A stretch of DNA of 64,000 nt, taken from Pseudomonas sp. P7548 (GTDB lineage: Bacteria > Pseudomonadota > Gammaproteobacteria > Pseudomonadales > Pseudomonadaceae). The translations under genes and the position numbers were made by a program. The stretch is taken from NCBI RefSeq assembly GCF_013386585.1, contig NZ_JACARO010000001.1, positions 62,001-126,000 on the forward strand. The letters are read 5' to 3'. Shown piece after piece: positions 36,981-46,323 of this stretch (position 1 is its first letter; each line of letters opens with the position of its first letter). The notes beneath the pieces are model-generated. The model did not search any database and was not told where the DNA came from. It saw only the letters and a list, made by a program, of their open reading frames with translations.

Positions 36981-37414
36981 AACTGAAGGCTCGACGTGGC
37001 GGAGAGGTAAGTCGGCAATTTGGGCACTGCGCCTATGCCCGGCAACACCAGCACCGGCAGCACGGACTTGAGGCTGGAGGAGGGGTAACTGATCGTCACC
37101 GTCAGGGTGGTGCCGACGTAGGTCGCATTCACGTAGCTGGGGAGAAATTTGAACGAAGCGGGAATCCAGTTCAGTTGCGCCAGGGCGGCGGCCTGGGCGC
37201 GTTGTGTCACCAGGCCTGAATAGCCGACGGTGGAAGGGTCCAGTGACACGCTGCGGCGTACACCTTCGGCGGCCGCCTGGTGGAATGACTGCATCAGCAG
37301 CAACGGTAGGCTATAGCTGACCAGTCCGTAGAAGACGGCAAAAAAGATCACGAAGACCAGGGCGAACTCTATCGCCGCGGCACCTTTTTGCTTGCGGGGG
37401 AGGCTTGTTTGCAT
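36977..37414 (-). CDS. TadE-like minor pseudopilin
   Basis: Predicted minor pilin-like component of the Tad machine. The 145-residue protein has a basic N-terminus followed by KGAAAIEFALVFVIFFAVFYGL, the TadE/TadF helix with a prepilin-type Gly-x4-Glu pattern (G then Glu five residues on), which FppA may process. The remainder is a small beta-rich region. It lies immediately upstream of pprA with overlapping stop and start, and divergent from fppA with a gap of only 72 bp. Confidence 0.87.
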   Translation of the reverse strand: MQTSLPRKQKGAAAIEFALVFVIFFAVFYGLVSYSLPLLLMQSFHQAAAEGVRRSVSLDPSTVGYSGLVTQRAQAAALAQLNWIPASFKFLPSYVNATYVGTTLTVTISYPSSSLKSVLPVLVLPGIGAVPKLPTYLSATSSLQF

Positions 37415-37486
37415 GACCGCGTCTACCCTGACGGCTACTACTTGATATCAGCATAGAATCAATCAGCAAAAAGGGATGTTTTTTAC

Positions 37487-37936
37487 GTGACCCAAGGCTT
37501 GGTAATCCTGTTCTGGTTGGTGCTGTGCTCAGTGCAGGACCTGCGTCAGCGACAAATCGCCAACGGGTTGACGCTGGGCGCCGGCCTGCTCGCGCTGATC
37601 TACCTGCTGTGGATGGGCGTCACCTGGATCGGCGCACCCGCCGGTGAGGGCGGCTGGGCCTTTGCCTTGGCGCTGCTGCTGGGCCTGCCGGGCTATGTGC
37701 TGGGGCGCTTTGGCGCCGGTGATGTGAAGCTGCTGGCCACCCTGGCGCTGGCGACCAGCCCCGACTATTTGTTGTGGTCGCTGATCGGGGCCGCAGTGGT
37801 AATGGGAGCATGGGCCTTTGTGGGTCAAAGGCTTAGCGCACGCGTTGGGCCCGGGCCCGATCAGGCGCCAACAAAGCAGCCGTTTGCACCCTATTTACTG
37901 ACAGGTTTTGCCCTGTACTGGTTTTGGATCCATTAG
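37487..37936 (+). CDS. fppA: Flp prepilin peptidase FppA (TadV/CpaA)
   Basis: Inner-membrane aspartyl peptidase that removes the leader of Flp and TadE-like prepilins. The 149-residue protein is of the short form without the methylase domain. Catalytic aspartates are Asp18 (SVQDLRQRQIANGL) and Asp79 in the GxGD motif (RFGAGDVKLL). There are several hydrophobic segments. The start is GTG (37487); an AAGGGA lies about 10 bases upstream. Its target in this locus is the flp product at 46654. Confidence 0.92.
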   Translation: MTQGLVILFWLVLCSVQDLRQRQIANGLTLGAGLLALIYLLWMGVTWIGAPAGEGGWAFALALLLGLPGYVLGRFGAGDVKLLATLALATSPDYLLWSLIGAAVVMGAWAFVGQRLSARVGPGPDQAPTKQPFAPYLLTGFALYWFWIH

Positions 37937-38062
37937 TCGCAGAAGGCCTCTATCGCTATGTACATAGTCGGAAAGTAGGTCTACGTTTATTACATTGATG
38001 TATAGGATTCTTCGTCAGAAGGGATAGGTCAAACTTTTGGCTTGCCAGGCATGGAGTAGCGC

Positions 38063-38845
38063 GTGAACAAGCTTACGTCAGCAGTGAAAGTGCTCGTGGT
38101 CGACGACCAGCCGTTGATCGTCGAAGAGCTTTGTGAGTTTCTTGAAAGCAGTGGTTATCGCTGCGTTCCTTGCGAGTCCAGCCGGCACGCCTTGAAGCGC
38201 TTCAGCGAGGACACTGAGATCGGCCTGGTGCTGTGCGACCTGCACATGCCGGACATGGACGGTATCGAGCTGGTGCAGGCGCTGCAGCGGGTTGCCGGCA
38301 AGCAGCGCGCGTTCGAGGCAATCATGCTCACCGGTCGCGCCGACAAGCAGGACGTGATCAAGGCCTTGCGGGCGGGCATCTCCGATTACTACCAAAAGCC
38401 GATCAACCTCGACGAACTGCTCGAAGGCTTGCAGCGCCAGGAGGCGGCTCTGGAGGAGCGGCAGAAGGAGTTGCAACTGGGGCACTTGAACCAGAAGTTG
38501 CAGTACCTGTCCGAGTCCATCAACGACCTGTACCAGGACCTCGACAAAGTGCGGCGCAGCCCGGCCCAGGACACCGATGGCGATATTTCGGCAGACGATA
38601 CCGGGCCGCTGGAAATTCCGACGATCTTCAACCAGTTGTCACCCCGGCAACTGGACGTCGCCAGGCTGGTGGGCAAGGGCCAGACCAACTACCAGATCGC
38701 CTGCGAGCTGGGGATCACCGAAAACACGGTGAAACTCTACGTGTCCCAGGTGCTGCGCCTGACCCACATGCACAACCGCACCCAGCTGGCATTGGCGCTG
38801 TCACCGAGCAATTCGGCAATGCGCCAGCGGGTCACCGCTCACTGA
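38063..38845 (+). CDS. pprB: Response regulator PprB
   Basis: Two-component regulator of Tad pilus genes. The 260-residue protein has an N-terminal receiver (VLVVDDQP, phosphorylated Asp59 in LCDLHMPDMDG, Lys in YYQKPI), a coiled linker (EAALEERQKELQLGHLNQKLQYL) and a C-terminal LuxR/FixJ-type helix-turn-helix (LSPRQLDVARLVGKGQTNYQIA ... TVKLYVSQVL). The start is GTG. In P. aeruginosa PprB activates flp-tad-rcp together with other adhesion genes, so the large divergent rcpC/flp region is its likely target here. Confidence 0.92.
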   Translation: MNKLTSAVKVLVVDDQPLIVEELCEFLESSGYRCVPCESSRHALKRFSEDTEIGLVLCDLHMPDMDGIELVQALQRVAGKQRAFEAIMLTGRADKQDVIKALRAGISDYYQKPINLDELLEGLQRQEAALEERQKELQLGHLNQKLQYLSESINDLYQDLDKVRRSPAQDTDGDISADDTGPLEIPTIFNQLSPRQLDVARLVGKGQTNYQIACELGITENTVKLYVSQVLRLTHMHNRTQLALALSPSNSAMRQRVTAH

Positions 38846-38886
38846 CCTGAGCCATTGAGGGTGAGGGAGCCAGCTCCCTCACCTCA

Positions 38887-39156
38887 TCATTTTTTAGCGC
38901 CCCCTCCCGATTGGCCCCCCGCGTCCGGATCAAAGAACTCCGGAATCGTGTGCTTGTTGTCCAGCCAGCGCTTGAACGCCTGGTCGCGCTCGGTCGGGGA
39001 GGCGGTTTGCGGGGTGGTCGAGGCGACGCGGCCGCTGAGCTGCAACGTCAGCCAGTTTTCGGTTTCGGCCTGCTGCGGGGACGAGGGGCCGGGCTCGATG
39101 GCCTGGGCCATCAGCGGCAGCAAGGCGAGGCAGGCGAGGTAGTGGGCTTTCATCAT
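38887..39156 (-). CDS. DUF3613 exported protein
   Basis: Function unknown. The 89-residue protein has a signal peptide (MKAHYLACLALLPLMAQA) and a short mature part with WLTLQLSGRVASTTPQTASPTERDQAFKRWLD, matching the DUF3613 family found at the end of Pseudomonas tad operons. Two adjacent ATGs (39156, 39153) follow GGGAG. It lies 7 bp after tadD and is the last gene of the tad operon. Confidence 0.83.
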   Translation of the reverse strand: MMKAHYLACLALLPLMAQAIEPGPSSPQQAETENWLTLQLSGRVASTTPQTASPTERDQAFKRWLDNKHTIPEFFDPDAGGQSGGGAKK

Positions 39157-39163
39157 CAACTCC

Positions 39164-39889
39164 CTATTTCACGGTGGCCGGCAGCGCATCGCTGACGGCA
39201 GCCACTTGGTCCTTGGGTTTACGCGCCACTGCCTTGCTCGACGCCTTGAGCCTCTGGGCCCGAACCTGTGCATTGTTCACCTGTTCCGGGCTCAGGCTCA
39301 GTTGGCTGACGAGTTGCGCGGCTTGCCCCCAGTTATCCTGGTAGATCAACAAGGTCACCATGTTGACGGCCGCCAGTTGGTCGCTCTGCTTGAGCTCCAT
39401 GGCCGTGAGGAATTCGAAGCGGGCCTCCTCCAGGCGCAACTGATCGAGGTACACGACCCCCAGGTCATTGCGGATTTTTTCGTTGGTAGGCGCCAACTGG
39501 GCGGCACGCTGCATGTGGGCCAGGGCCTGGTCGTTGTTGCCCCTGGCCGACGCCAGCTGGCCCAGACCATGCTCGCCTTCGGCGGCCAGGCAAGTGCCCA
39601 CCAGGCTGCGGTACATCGGCTCGGCCTCGCTGCGGCCCAGCAGGCGCGCCGCCCGGGCCTTGCGCAGGCGCACCTGGGGCAGCGCATCGGGCAGGCTCTG
39701 CAGGTTGGCCAGGCTGGCGTGCAGCTTGCCTTCGTTGGCCATGTCATCGGCCAGGTTCAGCGCCAGCTCCTGCTCGGCACTGGGCTTGGAGCAACTGCTC
39801 GAACCGCTCAGCACGGCCCAGGGTGTCTGGCCGTTGGTGGCACAGCCGCCGAGCATCAACAGGCTCAGTGCGCCGATCAGTAGTTTCAT
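39164..39889 (-). CDS. tadD: TadD, TPR lipoprotein of the Tad machine
   Basis: Outer-membrane-associated lipoprotein thought to assist secretin assembly (pilotin-like). The 241-residue protein has a lipoprotein signal (LSLLMLGGCATNG) and tetratricopeptide-like helices (AEGEHGLGQLASARGNNDQALAHMQRAAQLAPTNEKIRNDLGVVYL). An Ala/Lys-rich tail ends the chain. ATG 39887-39889 is the start. It lies 10 bp after tadC and 7 bp before the DUF3613 gene. Confidence 0.9.
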   Translation of the reverse strand: MKLLIGALSLLMLGGCATNGQTPWAVLSGSSSCSKPSAEQELALNLADDMANEGKLHASLANLQSLPDALPQVRLRKARAARLLGRSEAEPMYRSLVGTCLAAEGEHGLGQLASARGNNDQALAHMQRAAQLAPTNEKIRNDLGVVYLDQLRLEEARFEFLTAMELKQSDQLAAVNMVTLLIYQDNWGQAAQLVSQLSLSPEQVNNAQVRAQRLKASSKAVARKPKDQVAAVSDALPATVK

Positions 39890-39899
39890 CAAAGGCTCC

Positions 39900-40787
39900 T
39901 TAAAAGTTATTCAGGGCGCGGGCGATGGCGATGAAGGCCGGGCCGCCCAGCACCGTCAGCAGGGCCGGGAACAGGAACACCATCATTACCACGGACATCT
40001 TGGCCGACATTTTCGAGATGTATTCCTGCAAGCGGGTCAGGCGCCGGTCATCGAGCAATTGCTTGAGCGCCAGCAACGATTTCATCGCGCCGCCGCCTTG
40101 CTGGATCAGTTGCTGCAGGATCACGCAGGTGTCGGTGAACTCATCCACGGCCAGCAGTCGTGCGGTCTTGCCCAGTTCTTCGCCCAACTCCAGGCCGGAG
40201 TCGACCCGCGCCAGGATCAGGCGCAGTTCCTGGGTAAGGTCCGGCAACAAGCGCTGGGCCTCGGTGCTCAGCACGCGCAACGACTGCTCGACCGCCATGC
40301 CCGACTCGAAGAGGATGCGCAGCAACGGGATGAACGTAGATATCTCCCGGGCGATGCGTTGCTGACGGGCTTTCGCCGCCGCCGCCAGGATGCGCTTGGG
40401 CAACAGGTAGCCAATGCCCAAGGCGATAACAGGCGCGATCCACGGCGATTCGGCATGGGGAAACAGCAAACGCTGGCCGACCACTGAGACCGCCAGCAAC
40501 ACGATGGGCACGCCAATCTGGAAGGCAGCAAACAGCGAGCGCTGGTTGGCCTTGCGCCAGCCGATGCGGTTGAGCAGGGTCTGGGTCTCGTTGTCCAGGC
40601 TCACCGAGCGCTGGGCAAGGGGGCTGGCACCCAATTGGCGCAGCAGGCTGCCGAAGCGGTCTTCGCGGCTCAGTTGGCCCTGCAGGCGCTGGGTGACCAG
40701 GCGCTGGCGCCGGCGTTGTTCCAGCCAGTGGCCGGTGATCAACACCACGGCGGCGAGCAGCAACAGGGCACTGGCCAATAACGCCAT
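39900..40787 (-). CDS. tadC: TadC, inner-membrane platform protein
   Basis: GspF-family platform protein that works with TadB and the TadA ATPase. The 295-residue protein has an N-terminal membrane segment (LLASALLLLAAVVLITG), a pair near ~85-125, the cytoplasmic T2SSF domain (FIPLLRILFESGMAVEQSLRVL ... EELGKTARLLAVDEF), and a C-terminal membrane segment (MSVVMMVFLFPALLTVLGGPAF). It follows tadB by one base. Confidence 0.93.
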   Translation of the reverse strand: MALLASALLLLAAVVLITGHWLEQRRRQRLVTQRLQGQLSREDRFGSLLRQLGASPLAQRSVSLDNETQTLLNRIGWRKANQRSLFAAFQIGVPIVLLAVSVVGQRLLFPHAESPWIAPVIALGIGYLLPKRILAAAAKARQQRIAREISTFIPLLRILFESGMAVEQSLRVLSTEAQRLLPDLTQELRLILARVDSGLELGEELGKTARLLAVDEFTDTCVILQQLIQQGGGAMKSLLALKQLLDDRRLTRLQEYISKMSAKMSVVMMVFLFPALLTVLGGPAFIAIARALNNF

Positions 40788-40788
40788 C

Positions 40789-41670
40789 TCAAATACTCCG
40801 CAACATGCGCCACATGACGAAGGTGCCCGTCACGTCCATCGCTAAGGCACCGAACAGTAGGTAGCGTCCGGTTTCGTCGTTCCACATGGTCATCAGGTAG
40901 CCGGGGTTGATGATCAGGAAGTAGCCGACCATGAGCACCGGCAGACCCGCCAGCACATAGGCGGTCATGCGCGTTTCGCCGGTCATGGCCTTGAGCTGGC
41001 GGCTGCCTTGCTCGCGCTCGCGGATCATCTTGATCAGGTTTTCCAGCAACTCGCTGGCGTTGCCGCCGTAGCGATGATTGACCTTCAAGCCCAGGGCAAA
41101 CAGACGGAACTCGTCCTGCTCGTAGAACTCGGCAAAGTCGCTGACGGAATCCGGCAGGCTCACACCCATCTGCACGTTGCGCTGGATGCGGCTCATCGCG
41201 TACTTGAGCGGGTTTTCGGTGTTTTCGATACCGCCCAGTACCGCGTCTGCCAAGGTGCGCCCGGACTTGAGGCTGCGCACGCTGTGGTCCAGCAACTGCG
41301 GCAATTGCTCGATCATGCGCTGCACGCGCCGTTGATAGCGCCAGGCGATGTACAGGCGCATTGCCAGGGGCGGTAACACCAGCATCGCCAGCGCCCCCAG
41401 CCAATGGGCGAGGTAATAGCCGAGCAGGGCGCACAATGCCCAACCGGTGAGCCACAGCCACAGGCGGTCAGTGGGTTTGCCCAGGCCGGCGCGTTGGAAC
41501 ATGCGCTCCAGTGCGTTCCAGGTGGTATTCGGGGCTTCCTGCACCGGCTGGCCGTCGGTGAGGCGTTCCAGCACGCGGTCGTTGCCGGCCTGGCGCAAGC
41601 CGTTTTGAAACAGGCGATACGACAGGCCGATCAGGATGATGCAGATCAGCAGCAGAATGGGCCCGGTCAT
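40789..41670 (-). CDS. tadB: TadB, inner-membrane platform protein
   Basis: Second GspF-family platform protein of the Tad machine. The 293-residue protein starts at ATG 41668-41670 (MTGPILLLICIILIGLSY) after AGAGGACGG. Membrane segments are at the N-terminus, ~75-115 and the C-terminus. The T2SSF domain has QLLDHSVRSLKSGRTLADAV and GVSLPDSVSDFAEF. The gap to tadA is 19 bp and to tadC one base. Confidence 0.93.
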   Translation of the reverse strand: MTGPILLLICIILIGLSYRLFQNGLRQAGNDRVLERLTDGQPVQEAPNTTWNALERMFQRAGLGKPTDRLWLWLTGWALCALLGYYLAHWLGALAMLVLPPLAMRLYIAWRYQRRVQRMIEQLPQLLDHSVRSLKSGRTLADAVLGGIENTENPLKYAMSRIQRNVQMGVSLPDSVSDFAEFYEQDEFRLFALGLKVNHRYGGNASELLENLIKMIREREQGSRQLKAMTGETRMTAYVLAGLPVLMVGYFLIINPGYLMTMWNDETGRYLLFGALAMDVTGTFVMWRMLRSI

Positions 41671-41689
41671 CCGTCCTCTCTCCCTCAGA

Positions 41690-42964
41690 CTATGGCAGCG
41701 GCAATGCCGATTCGTGGCGCAGCTTGTCGCCCGCAGGGTTGATCGCCTCACGCAGGAAGCCGAAGCCGGTGCGCCGGTCGAGACGGAACAGGGTATTGAT
41801 GACGTAGACGTCGTCGCGCACCCCGACCACTTCCACCACCTCACTCACGCAGCGGCGGCCGTCGGGCAGGCGGGTCAGCTGGATCACCACGTCCAGCGCC
41901 GCGCAGATCATCTGCCGCAGGGTTTTTTCCGCCACCACGCGACCGGTCAGGCCCACCAGGGTTTCCAGGCGCAGCAACGCGTCCTGGGCATTGTTGGCGT
42001 GCACGGTGCTCATGGAACCGTCGTGACCGGTGTTCATGGCGGTCATCACATCGAGCACTTCCACGCCACGGATTTCGCCAAGGATGATGCGGTCGGGGCG
42101 CATCCGCAGGGCGTTGCGGATCAGGTCACTGGCCTTGACTTCACCGTGGCCCTCGGCATTCGGCGGGCGGGTTTCCAGGCGCACCACGTGGGGGTGGCCC
42201 AGTTGCAGTTCGGCCACGTCTTCGATGGTCACCAGGCGCTCGTGAGGGTTGATCAACTGGCTGAGGATGTTGAGCAAGGTGGTCTTGCCGGTGCCCGTAC
42301 CACCGCTGATCAAGACGTTGCAGCGCTTGCCCACCGCCTCCTGGAAGAACTCGAAGATGCTTTGGTCGATGGTCTGCATCGCCACCAGGTCGCTGCTCTT
42401 GAGCATGTCTTTGCGGAACTTACGAATCGACAGGCAGGGGCCGTCCAGGGCAATCGGCGGGATGATTGCGTTGACCCGGCTGCCATCGGGCAGGCGGGCG
42501 TCCACCATCGGCGAGGATTCATCCAGGCGCCGGCCCAGCGGTGCGAGGATACGCTGCATCACCCGCTCCACATGGTGAGCGTCGATAAAGCGCAGGTCGC
42601 TCTGATGCAGTAAACCGTCGCGCTCGATGAACACCCGGTGCGGGCCGTTGACCAGGATTTCGGTCACCGAGGTGTCGCGCAGCAGCACTTCCAAGGGACC
42701 AAAGCCGGTGAGCTCGTCGACAATCTCTTCGGCCAGCCGCTCCATTTCGTAACGGGAAATCGCCAGGTGCATGCGCGTGATGTACTCGGACACTTTGTCG
42801 ATCACGAACTGCGCGAGGGATTGACGCGAGCCTTCCAGCAGGTTTTTGCCCGACTCTTCGATGGCATCGATGATGTAGCGATGCAGCACCAGTTTCAGGC
42901 CGTCGTGATCGCTGTGGCCCGCTACGCCTCGGGCGGGGGCGCCGAAGAGTTTTTCGCCGTTCAT
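41690..42964 (-). CDS. tadA: TadA, pilus assembly ATPase
   Basis: Hexameric secretion ATPase that powers Flp pilus polymerisation. The 424-residue protein has an N-terminal helical domain. Its catalytic core has the Walker [10 protein letters not shown] (221-229), an Asp box ([16 protein letters not shown]), the Walker [13 protein letters not shown] and the His box [15 protein letters not shown]. All key residues are present. The start ATG (42962-42964) overlaps the tadZ stop in ATGA. Confidence 0.96.
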   Translation of the reverse strand: MNGEKLFGAPARGVAGHSDHDGLKLVLHRYIIDAIEESGKNLLEGSRQSLAQFVIDKVSEYITRMHLAISRYEMERLAEEIVDELTGFGPLEVLLRDTSVTEILVNGPHRVFIERDGLLHQSDLRFIDAHHVERVMQRILAPLGRRLDESSPMVDARLPDGSRVNAIIPPIALDGPCLSIRKFRKDMLKSSDLVAMQTIDQSIFEFFQEAVGKRCNVLISGGTGTGKTTLLNILSQLINPHERLVTIEDVAELQLGHPHVVRLETRPPNAEGHGEVKASDLIRNALRMRPDRIILGEIRGVEVLDVMTAMNTGHDGSMSTVHANNAQDALLRLETLVGLTGRVVAEKTLRQMICAALDVVIQLTRLPDGRRCVSEVVEVVGVRDDVYVINTLFRLDRRTGFGFLREAINPAGDKLRHESALPLP

Positions 42965-44154
42965 CGACCACTTCCCATCAGGCGCTCGAACCAGCTCATC
43001 GACGGTTTTGCCAGGCCTTCGGAGCGTTTGGCCAGGCGTTCGCCCAGGGCTTTCAGGGCGTGGGTCAGGTTCTCGCGGGGCGACAAGGTGAACAGGGTCT
43101 GGCCCTGGTTCTTGGCATTCAGGCGCACCTCCGGGCTGAACGGCAGCACGGCAATCACCTCCAGGCCGAAGCTTTTGCCGAGGGCCTCGGTGTCCGGGGC
43201 GCAGCCCTTGATGTAGCGGTCGACCAGCAGCTTGGCGTGGTCCAGGCGCATGCCTTTTTCGCGCCATTGATTGAGCACCGCCAGGTTGCGCCGGCAGTCG
43301 AGCACGCTCTGGTCGGTGCACCACAGCAGCTTGTCGCAATGGCTGACAAAGGTACGCAGCGCCTCGCTGTCGGGCTGGCCTGTGAGGTTCACCACGATGT
43401 GCTGGAAGTGCTGGCGCAGGGCGCTGAGCAGCATGTACAGCTCGGCGGCGCTGGTCAGCTCCAGGGGCTCATCGCTGGGGGCATAGGCGAGGATGCGCAA
43501 GCCGTCTTCGCTGGCCGCGAAGGCGCTGTTGATCAGGGTGGTGTCGAGGCGGCGCAGGTGGCGCAGGGCGTCGCCGAAGTTGAAGGTACTTTCCAGGCCC
43601 AGCAGCGCCAGGCTGTCGCCCCGTGGCAGGCCCAGGTCGAGCAACAGCGTGTGTTGCCCGCTCTTCTGCACGACCATGGCCAGGTGGCTGGCCAGCAAGG
43701 CGCCGTCGGCGTTGCCCTGGGTGCCGTAGAGCACGGTGAGGCCGCCGAGCTGGGTGTTCGGCGTGGCAGGTGGCAGGCGCTTGCTCAGGCGCCGCACCAG
43801 CCCGGCCACTTCGCTGGAGCGTGAGCCGTAGGCGACAAAATCCCGCGCCCCGGCGCGCATGGCATTGAGCACGAGCTGGTTGTCCATGCCGTCGCCGAGC
43901 GCCACGATCGCCAGCATCGGCTTGGCTTCCAGCGCGCCTTCGATCAACGCGCTCTGGGCCACCACGTGCTCGCGGTCCAGGCCCACGAACACCAGGTTGG
44001 CGAAGGTCACGTCCACCAACGCCAGCAGTTCATCCAGGCTGCCGCCACCGGCGCTGACCACCTGGCCCAACGGTGCAAGGGCACCCTGCAGCCATTCCAG
44101 GTCGGTGGTGTTGCGTGTGATTGCCAGAAACGTCTGGCTCAGGCTATCGCTCAT
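42961..44154 (-). CDS. tadZ: TadZ, ParA/MinD-like localisation protein
   Basis: Polar localisation factor of the Tad machine. The 397-residue protein has an N-terminal receiver-like domain without an obvious phosphorylation site (~1-125) and a C-terminal ParA/MinD-like fold. The Walker A position reads VLYGTQGNADGALLA and lacks both lysines of the deviant KGGxGKT motif, so ATP hydrolysis is doubtful; atypical sites are known among TadZ proteins. It overlaps rcpA and tadA by 4 bp each (ATGA), which implies translational coupling. Confidence 0.88.
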   Translation of the reverse strand: MSDSLSQTFLAITRNTTDLEWLQGALAPLGQVVSAGGGSLDELLALVDVTFANLVFVGLDREHVVAQSALIEGALEAKPMLAIVALGDGMDNQLVLNAMRAGARDFVAYGSRSSEVAGLVRRLSKRLPPATPNTQLGGLTVLYGTQGNADGALLASHLAMVVQKSGQHTLLLDLGLPRGDSLALLGLESTFNFGDALRHLRRLDTTLINSAFAASEDGLRILAYAPSDEPLELTSAAELYMLLSALRQHFQHIVVNLTGQPDSEALRTFVSHCDKLLWCTDQSVLDCRRNLAVLNQWREKGMRLDHAKLLVDRYIKGCAPDTEALGKSFGLEVIAVLPFSPEVRLNAKNQGQTLFTLSPRENLTHALKALGERLAKRSEGLAKPSMSWFERLMGSGR

Positions 44155-45368
44155 TGGGAAAGTCCACTGCGACGGTCGAAGTTGCCGTTTTCCAGAAAGA
44201 ACAGCCGATACCAGTTCGGGTCGTAGTTGCGCAGTTTCTCGCCGGGCAAGGAGGGCAATTGGGCGTTGGCCGCCAACGGTTGTACCAAGTGCGGCGTGAC
44301 GATCATCAACAGCTCTTTTTCTTCACGGCTGATATTGGAGTCGCGGAAAAACGCCCCCAGGATCGGGATGTCACCCAGGCCCGGGAACTTGCTGATGGTG
44401 GAGCGGTTGGTGCTGCTGATCAGGCCACTGATCACGAAGCTTTCGCCATCGGCCAGGGACACGCTGGTGTCGGTACGGCGCACGGTGAGGGCGGGCACCT
44501 GGATGCCTTCGATCTGCACCGCGTTGCTGTAGTCCAGCTCGCTGACTTCGGGCGCTACCTTGAGGGTGATGCGGTTACGGTCGATGACGGTGGGCGTGAG
44601 TGTCAGGCGGATGCCGAACTCCTTGTACTCGATGGAGATGCTGTCGCTGCCACTGCTGGGGACCGGAATCGGCACTTCGCCACCGGCGAGGAAGGTTGCG
44701 CTCTGTCCGCTGAGGGCCACCAGGCTGGGACGTGACAGGGTGTAGGCGAAACCGCTTTGCTCCAGGGCATTGATCATGGCCGAGATCCGCCCGCCACCAA
44801 AACCGATGTTGAAGAAACCGTTGTTCACCGCCTGCCCACGGAAACTGTTGGCGGTGGTGGCGGGAATGGAACCGTTGCCCGGGCTGCCGAACAGGAAGTT
44901 GCCGCCCTGGCCGAACAACGAGGTGCTGGCCTCCTTGAGCTTGGTGCGACTGACTTCGACGAAGCGGATATCGGTCTGCACCTGGCTGGGTAATGTCGGG
45001 TCTTCGGACGGCGGCAGCGACAGGCTCGTCAGGGCTGCGGTGGCCTTGCCTTTGACGAACACCATGCTCTGGCGCGGCGTGGTCGAGCAGCCGGTCCAGA
45101 CCATCAGGCTGGTCGTCCCGGCGCCCACGCCGGTGAGCAGGAAGTTACGGTCGCCGTTGATCCGCACATCGGCAATCCTGGGGTCGCCGATGGCCAGTCG
45201 CGTAATGGCGACCGGCGATTGCAGCTCCTGTTGCAACCCTTCTCCCACTTCAACCACGGCGGGCAACTGGCCCAGGGCGCTGCAGCTACCCGACGCAGCG
45301 AAGGCCAAGCCCACGGGCAGGCTCGACAGCATCAGGACCAAGGCCATTTGAGCGTAGCGATGGCTCAT
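44151..45368 (-). CDS. rcpA: RcpA, Tad secretin (CpaC)
   Basis: Outer-membrane channel for the Flp pilus. The 405-residue protein has a signal peptide (LSSLPVGLAFAASG), an N-terminal pilus-associated domain (ITRLAIGDPRIADVRINGDRNFLLTG), a BON-like region (QTDIRFVEVSRTKLKE) and the secretin core (TLSRPSLVALSGQSATFLAGGEVPIPVP ... GLGDIPILGAFFRD ... ELLMIVTPHLVQP). It lies 19 bp after rcpC and overlaps tadZ by 4 bp. Confidence 0.94.
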   Translation of the reverse strand: MSHRYAQMALVLMLSSLPVGLAFAASGSCSALGQLPAVVEVGEGLQQELQSPVAITRLAIGDPRIADVRINGDRNFLLTGVGAGTTSLMVWTGCSTTPRQSMVFVKGKATAALTSLSLPPSEDPTLPSQVQTDIRFVEVSRTKLKEASTSLFGQGGNFLFGSPGNGSIPATTANSFRGQAVNNGFFNIGFGGGRISAMINALEQSGFAYTLSRPSLVALSGQSATFLAGGEVPIPVPSSGSDSISIEYKEFGIRLTLTPTVIDRNRITLKVAPEVSELDYSNAVQIEGIQVPALTVRRTDTSVSLADGESFVISGLISSTNRSTISKFPGLGDIPILGAFFRDSNISREEKELLMIVTPHLVQPLAANAQLPSLPGEKLRNYDPNWYRLFFLENGNFDRRSGLSQ

Positions 45369-45387
45369 TCAAGGCTTCCTTGTTCAA

Positions 45388-46323
45388 TCAGGGCGTTTGT
45401 TCGGCGGCTTGCGCACCACGGATCACTTCAATGCCACGGCGTTGGCCGCCCTGGGCGGCGGCGACCGGTGCGGTTCTTTTCGGCGGGGGCGCCATGGCCA
45501 ACTGGGTGAATTGGTAGAGATCGCGGTCGGCGCTTTGCACTTTTTCCACCGAGTCGTTTTCGCCGGCCCAGTAGCGGCTCAGCAGTTGTTCGTCGGCGCT
45601 GCGTACGGCCAGGCGCAAAATGCCTGCCTGGGACGCCAGCATCAGGCGGCTCAATAAGGGTTCGGGAACCGCCAGCACCACGGTGCGCGCGCCGGCCCGG
45701 CGTTGGGCGGCCTGGGCTTTTTCCTCGGGCGTTGAGGGCGGTACGGTGGCGGGTTTACCGTCATTGGCCAGGCCCACTTGGTCGCCGACACTGAGCAGGC
45801 GCATGGCCGGGATTACCACCTGTGCCGACTGCTCGGTGTTGCCGGGCTCCTGGCGCAGGAACAGCAGGATATCGACGAAGTCGCCGGGGCTCAGTTGGCC
45901 GGCGGCGCCGATCACCTCGTCCACCGCCACTGCCAGGGCGCGTTCATCCGGGCGGATCATGCGGGCCAGCGGGCCGCCGGCGCTGAAGCTTTCTTCGCTC
46001 AACCAGTTGCCGGCGCCCAGGGTGCGCAAAGGGATGCGACCGATAGCCTGGTCGAGGCGGGTGAGACTGCCAGCGGGCACGGTGCGCAGGTTTTCAATGA
46101 CCAGGTCGGTCGCGGCGAGGGGGACGAAGGGGGGCACGTCATGCACCAGCACCACCACCGGCTGGCGGGTTTTGTCTTCGATGGCGGCGACGCTGTTTTC
46201 GACGGAAATGACAGGTGCTGCAACAGGTTCCGGTGCGCGGCTCAGCGCCAGCCCCCAATAGCCGGCGATCAAGGCTCCAATTAAAAGCACGCCGGCCAGG
46301 ATCATGCTGAAACGACTGTTCAT
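45388..46323 (-). CDS. rcpC: RcpC, Tad pilus assembly protein (CpaB)
   Basis: Periplasmic partner of the secretin. The 311-residue protein has an N-terminal membrane anchor (MILAGVLLIGALIAGYWGLAL) and a SAF-type domain (VPPFVPLAATDLVIENLRTVPAGSL, ~65-120). The CpaB core follows (RALAVAVDEVIGAAGQLSPGDFVDILLFL). It is the first gene of the minus-strand tad operon. The start is preceded by AGGAGAGCC. The divergent region to flp is 330 bp. Confidence 0.92.
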   Translation of the reverse strand: MNSRFSMILAGVLLIGALIAGYWGLALSRAPEPVAAPVISVENSVAAIEDKTRQPVVVLVHDVPPFVPLAATDLVIENLRTVPAGSLTRLDQAIGRIPLRTLGAGNWLSEESFSAGGPLARMIRPDERALAVAVDEVIGAAGQLSPGDFVDILLFLRQEPGNTEQSAQVVIPAMRLLSVGDQVGLANDGKPATVPPSTPEEKAQAAQRRAGARTVVLAVPEPLLSRLMLASQAGILRLAVRSADEQLLSRYWAGENDSVEKVQSADRDLYQFTQLAMAPPPKRTAPVAAAQGGQRRGIEVIRGAQAAEQTP

